9,426 nt of DNA from Spirochaetia bacterium (GTDB taxonomy: Bacteria > Spirochaetota > Spirochaetia > PWKH01). Below are positions 4,435 to 9,426 of this stretch, piece by piece. The stretch lies in NCBI GenBank assembly GCA_021736505.1, contig JAIPFU010000059.1, positions 1-9,426 of the forward strand, given 5' to 3'. The position numbers and the translations under genes are program-made. Numbering within the stretch: the first letter of the stretch is position 1; every line of letters begins with the position of its first letter. The notes under the pieces are model-generated. The model saw only the letters and a list, made by a program, of their open reading frames with translations. It had not been told where the DNA came from and did no database searches.

Positions 4435-6897
4435 ATGTTCCGCCATCATAATCGTTTTCCTGCATGCAGGTATGCTAAGTTTTTCATGGCATGTCCTTTG
4501 CTTGTGCTCCATTTACTGCTTCTTATTTCATGCAGCAGCAGCGAACTAATTATATCAAAGTATAACTCCGCAGAGAGCACACCTTTTGTAATCGGTATAT
4601 TAGCATCTGGTGTCCTTCTGGGCCTGCTTTTTTATAACATCTTTCTGGCGATATCTACAAAAGAACGGATGTTCCTTTATTTTACTGTTATGATGATTCT
4701 TCTCTCAATTCTGCAGACTTTTTCCACGTATGAACGTTTTTTATTCCAACTGACCTATAATCGTGTTACCATCCTGACACATACCCTTTTTATTACCTTT
4801 CTCCTCTTTTTTGAAGATTTTTTTCAGATACCCCGACACCATAGACGGCTATCTTTCTGGAACAAAATCTCAATTCTCATCATAGCCGCCTATACTCTGG
4901 TTTTTCTTCTACTTAAATTCCTGCTGCCCCAAGCTCAGGGACTGCACAGGGTAATTGATTTTGTACGTGAGCTCTTTGTTTTTTATACCAATATTCTCTT
5001 TCTTGCAAACTGTATCATCGCCATGGCTTGGATGGATAAAGAGGCCCTGATTATTCTTATTGCTTTTATTCCGCCAGCGGTGATGACCTCCCTGAACGCA
5101 ATGCAGATTTTTCCCTTTATGCAGCATTTTGAACAGTTTATGACAATCATGATGCAGTATAATCAGCCGATTGGTCTGTCTCTGCAGGCTATACTGCTTT
5201 CATTGGCTTTAGGGAACCGGTACAATAGGATTAATGCTGAACGCCTGCAGCGGGAACGAGAACGGGATCAACTGCAGGACCTTGACCGAAAAAAGACAGA
5301 ATTTTTTATGAATATATCCCATGAACTTCGCACCCCTTTGACTGTTATGCTTGGCTTGACGCGGCAGCTGAAAGAGGGTCGCTATGGAAATTCCATCGAA
5401 AAAAACAGAAACACCTTGGCTGCAGTGGAGCGGAATGGACTGAGACTTTTAAAGCAGGTTAATTCCTTACTCCGTGCAGGCAATACAGAAGCTGCAGCCA
5501 AAAGTCATCTCATTTCTGTAAGCCAACAGCTGCAAGTCTATGTTGAAGAATTTCAATTTGCAGCTCAACAACGGAATATCACACTGCAGTACAGCGTTGA
5601 AAAGGATGCTGTACCGGCTGTTCTTTCCGTTAATCCCGACGACTTGGATTCCGCGGTACTGAATTTACTCTCCAATGCTGTAAAATATAGTAAGAAAGGG
5701 GGTAGTATCAGCCTTTCTCTGCATCTTGAAAAATCATACAGATGGCAGGGTAAGGCTTTGTTCATCAGTGTTTCTGATACCGGGCCGGGGGTTCCTAAGG
5801 AAGAGGAAGATAGTATATTTCAGCGCTATAAACGGTATGGGGGACCGAGAAGCCTCGGTACCGGATTGGGACTACCGGTGACAAAGGAAATCATGCTCAG
5901 TTATGGAGGTGATGCAGTTCTTGAAAAAAACTCGACTGAAGGGTGCCGATTCAGTCTGATATTCCCGCCGGAAACGATACATGTAGAGCAGCTGCCCCAT
6001 GAAGAACTGCTCAAACCCGAGTGCGTAGATATCAGCATGTATACTGCTGAATTTTCTGAGTTACAAAGTGATTCACATAAGTCCCCGAATCCCCCTCCAG
6101 CTCAAGATGCTCCTGTTCTCCTGATTGTTGAAGATAATAAGGATTTGTGCAGTTATATTACTTCAACGCTTGAACCTGATTATAGAATTGTGACAGCTGG
6201 TAACGGCAGAGAGGCTTTGAAAATTCTTGAAAAGACAGATATTGATCTTGTCATCTCCGATGTGATGATGCCGGAAATGGATGGACATGCCTTCTTTCAT
6301 GAATATAGCAGGATTTATCCGGATGCTCTTACTCCGTTTATGTTCCTTACTGCCAGAGATTCTCTTGAAGAAAAGATTAAGAGTCTTAAGGACGGTGCTG
6401 TACAGTACATTACAAAGCCCTTTTCACCTAAAGAAATTCAGGCATGTGTCGAAAATATACTGAACCGTGACAGAAAAGTGACTCGTACAAAAGTATCCGA
6501 TATCCGCAGAAAGATTGATCAAGTACTGGATGAGGCGGGCCGGGAAAGTAAAGCATACGAACCTGCTAGCGGGAAGGCAGCCGGGACTGGAGACCAGACG
6601 ACAACAAGGACGACAACAAGGACGACAACAAGGACGACAACAAGGACGACAACAAGGACAACAGCAAGGACGACAGCAGCTCTAGGTTTTGATGCACTTG
6701 CTGTTAAGAAACAGTACCAGCTTACGGACAGGGAACTAGATATTCTCTCACTGCTTATGCAAGGAGCTTCGGATAAGAACATTGCATCGGAATTGGGTAT
6801 TTCACCAAGTACTGTGGCAAATCATAATAGAAAGCTGTATAAAAAGCTGCAGGTCAGCGGACGGATTGAAACGATGTCCAAATTCTCCGGCCGCTGA
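4435..6897 (+). CDS. Membrane hybrid histidine kinase: 7TMR-DISM, HisKA, HATPase, receiver, LuxR-type HTH
   Basis: From ATG 4435 the protein has 820 residues. An N-terminal hydrophobic segment ends in a lipobox-like LISC (Cys33). Seven membrane helices follow between about 51 and 261, with the FYNIFLAIS and KERMFLYF features of 7TMR-DISM domains. Only about 15 residues separate signal and first helix, so the usual extracytoplasmic sensor domain is absent. A basic coiled segment (265-290) leads to the HisKA box (ISHELRTPLT, phospho-acceptor His296), the ATPase N-box (NLLSNAVKYS, about 410-419), G1 (DTGPG, 448) and G2 (GTGLGLP, 475). A receiver spans about 560-680 with acidic pair Glu566/Asp567, acceptor Asp609, Thr639 and Lys661. 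A Thr/Arg repeat linker (722-748) joins it to a LuxR/GerE-type HTH (about 761-816). All catalytic residues are present. It could phosphorylate itself and control transcription directly; its signal and targets are unknown. Confidence 0.93.
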   Translation: MFRHHNRFPACRYAKFFMACPLLVLHLLLLISCSSSELIISKYNSAESTPFVIGILASGVLLGLLFYNIFLAISTKERMFLYFTVMMILLSILQTFSTYERFLFQLTYNRVTILTHTLFITFLLFFEDFFQIPRHHRRLSFWNKISILIIAAYTLVFLLLKFLLPQAQGLHRVIDFVRELFVFYTNILFLANCIIAMAWMDKEALIILIAFIPPAVMTSLNAMQIFPFMQHFEQFMTIMMQYNQPIGLSLQAILLSLALGNRYNRINAERLQRERERDQLQDLDRKKTEFFMNISHELRTPLTVMLGLTRQLKEGRYGNSIEKNRNTLAAVERNGLRLLKQVNSLLRAGNTEAAAKSHLISVSQQLQVYVEEFQFAAQQRNITLQYSVEKDAVPAVLSVNPDDLDSAVLNLLSNAVKYSKKGGSISLSLHLEKSYRWQGKALFISVSDTGPGVPKEEEDSIFQRYKRYGGPRSLGTGLGLPVTKEIMLSYGGDAVLEKNSTEGCRFSLIFPPETIHVEQLPHEELLKPECVDISMYTAEFSELQSDSHKSPNPPPAQDAPVLLIVEDNKDLCSYITSTLEPDYRIVTAGNGREALKILEKTDIDLVISDVMMPEMDGHAFFHEYSRIYPDALTPFMFLTARDSLEEKIKSLKDGAVQYITKPFSPKEIQACVENILNRDRKVTRTKVSDIRRKIDQVLDEAGRESKAYEPASGKAAGTGDQTTTRTTTRTTTRTTTRTTTRTTARTTAALGFDALAVKKQYQLTDRELDILSLLMQGASDKNIASELGISPSTVANHNRKLYKKLQVSGRIETMSKFSGR
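6597..6680 (+). repeat. 12-bp tandem repeat encoding a Thr/Arg linker
   Basis: Five perfect copies of GACGACAACAAG (6597-6656) are followed by two degenerate copies (6657-6668, 6669-6680). Read in frame this gives repeats of Thr-Thr-Thr-Arg between the receiver and HTH domains of the hybrid kinase. Twelve is a multiple of three, so slippage would change linker length in four-residue steps and leave the HTH in frame. Confidence 0.95.
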
Positions 6898-6900
6898 ATT

Positions 6901-6921
6901 GCCTGCATTTTCAGGCTTTTT
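6901..6921 (+). terminator. Intrinsic terminator of the hybrid kinase gene
   Basis: GCCTG (6901-6905) and CAGGC (6912-6916) form a perfect GC-rich stem with a 6-base loop, followed at once by T5 (6917-6921). It begins 3 bases after the kinase stop codon. The stem is short (5 bp) but the layout is classic. It is followed by the convergent pheT gene; no matching T-run is seen for the minus strand. Confidence 0.7.
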
Positions 6922-6924
6922 GAC

Positions 6925-6956
6925 CACACTGCATAATTTTAATCACACTGCATAAT
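6925..6956. repeat. 13-bp direct repeat spanning the pheT stop codon
   Basis: CACACTGCATAAT occurs at 6925-6937 and again at 6944-6956, a 19-bp offset. The second copy encodes the last residues of PheT (IMQC); the first lies just beyond its TAA stop (6939-6941). Confidence 0.8.
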
Positions 6957-8642
6957 AATGTCCAAGTCCAGTTCGCAGATTGCCGTGGGCATCTGAATCC
7001 CCCAGTTCTCCAGAACCTCAGGATGGATCTCTCCGAATACCCCCGCTCTTTTTCCATCGCAGAAGACTTCCGCTGCTCGTCCTGGAATAAATCGCGGATC
7101 AACAGATTCTTTAAGCTTATAATCTCGCTGCATATAGAACAGAACTGCAGAAACATGGCTGTTCAACTGATTAAAGCCCATATCACTGTCCGCAGCCATA
7201 AAACCGAGGTAGTTACGGGTGGCGGTGCCGGAGTTTTCCGAAGGATCAAGAAAGGCCACCTTGCCTATCTCAAAAATTTCATGGGGATAGACTGCATTGC
7301 CTGAAACGGATTCTGACTCCAGCAGAGCGGGCATGATGGAATTACGCACAAATTCATAGTTCTCGCTCATAGGATTTGCAATCTGCACAATTCCCTCACC
7401 GGTGCTGCGCATTTTATCGATATAGTCCTTTTTTGAACCGAGATAATTGTACATCATCTCCTGATAGCCCAGGCCGATCATAATGTCCTTTACTTTGCGG
7501 CTGAATTCTTCCTCCGGGGTCAGCCGGCCGAGGGTAAAGGTATTCGGCATAATCGGTTCATGATTCTCCATCCCCCTGCCGATCATTATATCCTCAACAA
7601 TATCCACTGCATGCAGAAAATCGTTCCGATATTCTGGCACAGTGATATAGACGGCTTCATTATCAACAATGCTGTAGATGCCCATGCGCTTCAGAGCCTG
7701 TACCGCTGCTTCTCCGTCAATGTGCTCCCCTAGGAGACGGGAAATATGCTTCAGTTCAGCCTTTGCGGGTTCCTGGAAATAGTAGGGTACCGTAATTTCC
7801 CGGCCGAATTCCGTATCATAGGGATATTCAATTTTTACCGGTTCAATGGTGAATCCAGCGTCAGCAAGATCGCATGCTACTATGGATGCGGTGAGAAGCA
7901 GATCCTTGAGCTCAGTCCCGGTAAGTTCGATAAATAAATGTTCATCCCCCACCTGTACAGCTCCAATTTCCGCACTGTTGATCACTGGAGGGAAGCTGAG
8001 AACCTTTCCCCGATTGTCTGTAATAAAGGGGAAAAGAGCATCATTCGCCACGATGGGACCAAATTCCCGTCCTTTAGGGTGCTTTTCGATGATTTCACGC
8101 AGGGAAAGCTCCTCCTCCATCTGCAGGGGCACAAAACGGTACGCATCAGGATCAGCACCAAAGTACTGTACGGGAAACTCTATGAGATCACTGCGGTATA
8201 CACCCATGGCAATGGATTTCCGTTTTCTCCCAAAATTCCAGCACAGTTTTTCCTGGGTCTGAATAAGATCCTTCAGGGTTGCCTCATCTACCGGCTTCCC
8301 CGCAATGGAAAAGCCTACGATATAGGGTCGGGTTTTCTGTATATTCTCATGGACCTGCACCACGCGCTTATCCGACTCAAAGGTCTCTTCCGCGTTGGAA
8401 AAGAAATCATACAGGGGGGCATCTCCACCATTGTAGGTCCTGAGCTGCCGAGCTAGGCCGGCGGTGGACCAGAGGTCCGGACGATTAGTATCGTTCAGCT
8501 CTATCTTGATGATTCCCTCGTCTCTATCCCAGCCGTCCAGTTCTGCCTTCGCGGCGGGAAATACTGCTTCCAGTTCCTCTTCGCTATATGATTTTCCGAG
8601 AAATTCGAAAAAACTGTCTGCAGCTGCTTCAATTTTGGGCAT
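6939..8642 (-). CDS. pheT: Phenylalanine-tRNA ligase beta subunit, archaeal/eukaryotic type
   Basis: The 567-residue protein is the beta chain of the tetrameric enzyme that charges tRNA-Phe in the cytoplasm. It is the short archaeal/eukaryotic form: it starts with MPKIEAAADSFFEFLG, lacks the N-terminal EMAP-like tRNA-binding domain of bacterial PheT (about 800 residues), and has no C-terminal ferredoxin-like anticodon-binding domain. In order it shows an N-terminal domain with ELNDTNRPDLWS (49-60), a B3/B4 editing-type domain (about 90-260), a B5 domain (about 287-357, with VPEYRNDFLHAVDIVEDI) and the catalytic-like core (about 360-560, with NPMSENYEFVRNS at 423). Spirochaetes are known to carry this type. 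GAGGAGGGG lies 6 bases before the ATG. That ATG shares one base with the TAA of pheS, so translation is probably coupled. Confidence 0.96.
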   Translation of the reverse strand: MPKIEAAADSFFEFLGKSYSEEELEAVFPAAKAELDGWDRDEGIIKIELNDTNRPDLWSTAGLARQLRTYNGGDAPLYDFFSNAEETFESDKRVVQVHENIQKTRPYIVGFSIAGKPVDEATLKDLIQTQEKLCWNFGRKRKSIAMGVYRSDLIEFPVQYFGADPDAYRFVPLQMEEELSLREIIEKHPKGREFGPIVANDALFPFITDNRGKVLSFPPVINSAEIGAVQVGDEHLFIELTGTELKDLLLTASIVACDLADAGFTIEPVKIEYPYDTEFGREITVPYYFQEPAKAELKHISRLLGEHIDGEAAVQALKRMGIYSIVDNEAVYITVPEYRNDFLHAVDIVEDIMIGRGMENHEPIMPNTFTLGRLTPEEEFSRKVKDIMIGLGYQEMMYNYLGSKKDYIDKMRSTGEGIVQIANPMSENYEFVRNSIMPALLESESVSGNAVYPHEIFEIGKVAFLDPSENSGTATRNYLGFMAADSDMGFNQLNSHVSAVLFYMQRDYKLKESVDPRFIPGRAAEVFCDGKRAGVFGEIHPEVLENWGIQMPTAICELDLDIIMQCD

Positions 8643-9426
8643 TATTTTCCCCTCCTCAGTCGTACTCGTTCAATATCAGGCGTAAAGAGTTCCCGTAAAT
8701 CATTCAGTCCAAGATGCATCAGGGCCATTCGGTCTATCCCGAGCCCCCAAGCCAATACGGGCACATCAACACCCAGGGATTTCGAGACCTCCGGTCGGAA
8801 TATGCCGCTTCCCCCCAGCTCAAACCAGCCGAGCTTGGGGTGCTTAATGTGGACTTCGATTGACGGTTCAGTAAAGGGGAAATACCCCGGCACATAGCGG
8901 ACCTCTTCAGCCCCGGCCACCTCTTCAGCAAACATCTTGAGAAGACCAAGAAGCGTTCGGAGATTTACTTCCTTTCCCAGAACAATTCCCTCGGTCTGAT
9001 AAAAATCCGCCCCGTGGGTGGCATCCACCTGGTCATACCGAAAACAGCGGGCTATCCCGAAATATTTTCCTGGGACCTTGGCTTTCGGCAGGGTTTTTGC
9101 AGAAAGTACGGTTCCCTGACTTCTCAGCACCTGGCGGCGGGTAAAATCGTGATCAAAACTGTAGCCCCAGCCGCGGCTTCCTGTTTTCCAACCGTCCTCA
9201 TGGGCACTGGCGATCTGATCTAAGTAGGGCTGCTCTATAGATTTGGCATGGGAAGGATTCTTTACGTAATAGACATCATGAATGTCGCGGGCGCTGTGAA
9301 ACTGCGGCATGAACAGGGCATCCCCGTTCCAGAATTCCGTCTCCACCAGGGGGCCGTCAAACTCCTCAAAGCCCAGGGATATCAGCTTATCCTTCACCCA
9401 GGTCAGATATGCATTATATGGATTCC
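8642..9426 (-). CDS. pheS: Phenylalanine-tRNA ligase alpha subunit, archaeal/eukaryotic type, 5' end missing
   Basis: The frame stays open to the right edge: upstream of the GTG at 9397 it still reads a family-like segment (NPYNAYLTWVKDK), so that GTG is internal and the true start lies outside the window. About 260 residues of the catalytic class II domain are present. GPLVETEFWNGDALFMPQ is the archaeal/eukaryotic form of the early catalytic segment, followed by ARDIHDVYY. Motif 2 (FGIARCFRYDQVDATH, about 8984-9061) and motif 3 (GLGIDRMALM, 8717-8746) are intact; FELGGSGIFRPEV lies in the Phe-binding region. This chain binds ATP and phenylalanine and forms Phe-AMP. Its TAA overlaps the pheT ATG by one base in TAATG, so the two form an operon transcribed leftward. 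Confidence 0.96.
   Translation of the reverse strand, partial: NPYNAYLTWVKDKLISLGFEEFDGPLVETEFWNGDALFMPQFHSARDIHDVYYVKNPSHAKSIEQPYLDQIASAHEDGWKTGSRGWGYSFDHDFTRRQVLRSQGTVLSAKTLPKAKVPGKYFGIARCFRYDQVDATHGADFYQTEGIVLGKEVNLRTLLGLLKMFAEEVAGAEEVRYVPGYFPFTEPSIEVHIKHPKLGWFELGGSGIFRPEVSKSLGVDVPVLAWGLGIDRMALMHLGLNDLRELFTPDIERVRLRRGK
8649..8657 (-). promoter_or_regulatory. pheT ribosome binding site inside the pheS tail
   Basis: On the minus strand GAGGAGGGG lies 6 bases before the pheT ATG and within the last codons of pheS. This unusually strong site, with the TAATG overlap, fits balanced, coupled production of the two chains of an alpha2-beta2 enzyme. Confidence 0.8.

Noticed and set aside
6519..6782. 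Minus-strand open frame with a long Val/Leu repeat
   Set aside because: It is the antisense shadow of the 12-bp repeat in the hybrid kinase; the sense frame carries intact receiver and HTH domains.
7846..8456. Two long plus-strand open frames inside pheT
   Set aside because: Antisense shadows of a clearly recognised gene; no ribosome site or family resemblance.

Overview
The window looks like chromosomal DNA of a spirochaete (Spirochaetota). Two things point there. The PheRS genes at the right edge encode the archaeal/eukaryotic-type alpha and beta chains, which spirochaetes are known to carry in place of the usual bacterial enzyme. The EF-G start at the left edge carries the P-loop AHIDSGKTT with Ser, as in mitochondrial EF-G1 and the related spirochaete/planctomycete/deltaproteobacterial EF-G group, rather than the AHIDAGKTT of ordinary bacterial EF-G. 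Genus and species cannot be read from this sequence.

Layout. Position 1-73 (minus) is the N-terminus of an EF-G gene that runs off the left edge. A gene-free, T-rich stretch of about 875 bp follows (74-948); it holds short tandem repeats and a dyad. Then comes a plus-strand run of separate genes: a HIT-family nucleotide hydrolase/transferase (949-1350), a small two-zinc-site protein of unknown function (1549-1866), a short nitroreductase-family flavoprotein starting at a GTG (2031-2549), a Bcp/PrxQ peroxiredoxin (2689-3153), a secreted protein with two lamin-tail domains (3336-4322), and a large membrane hybrid sensor kinase (4435-6897). Convergent to these, on the minus strand, lie pheT (6939-8642) and pheS (8642 to the right edge, 5' end missing), overlapping by one base.

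The plus-strand genes are spaced 111-198 bp apart and several have promoter-like elements of their own, so they read as a loose collection rather than one tight operon. Nitroreductase and peroxiredoxin would both fit redox or oxidative-stress duty. The intergenic spaces share short degenerate sequence blocks and small duplications.

The most unusual gene is the hybrid kinase. In one chain it joins a lipobox-like signal, a seven-helix 7TMR-DISM membrane domain with almost no extracytoplasmic sensor domain, HisKA and HATPase domains, a receiver with an intact phospho-acceptor Asp, and a LuxR-type DNA-binding helix-turn-helix. The receiver and HTH are separated by a Thr/Arg linker encoded by a 12-bp tandem repeat (five perfect copies plus two degenerate). 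It looks like a membrane-tethered one-protein signalling pathway with a length-variable linker. No phage, insertion sequence, CRISPR array, tRNA or rRNA was seen.
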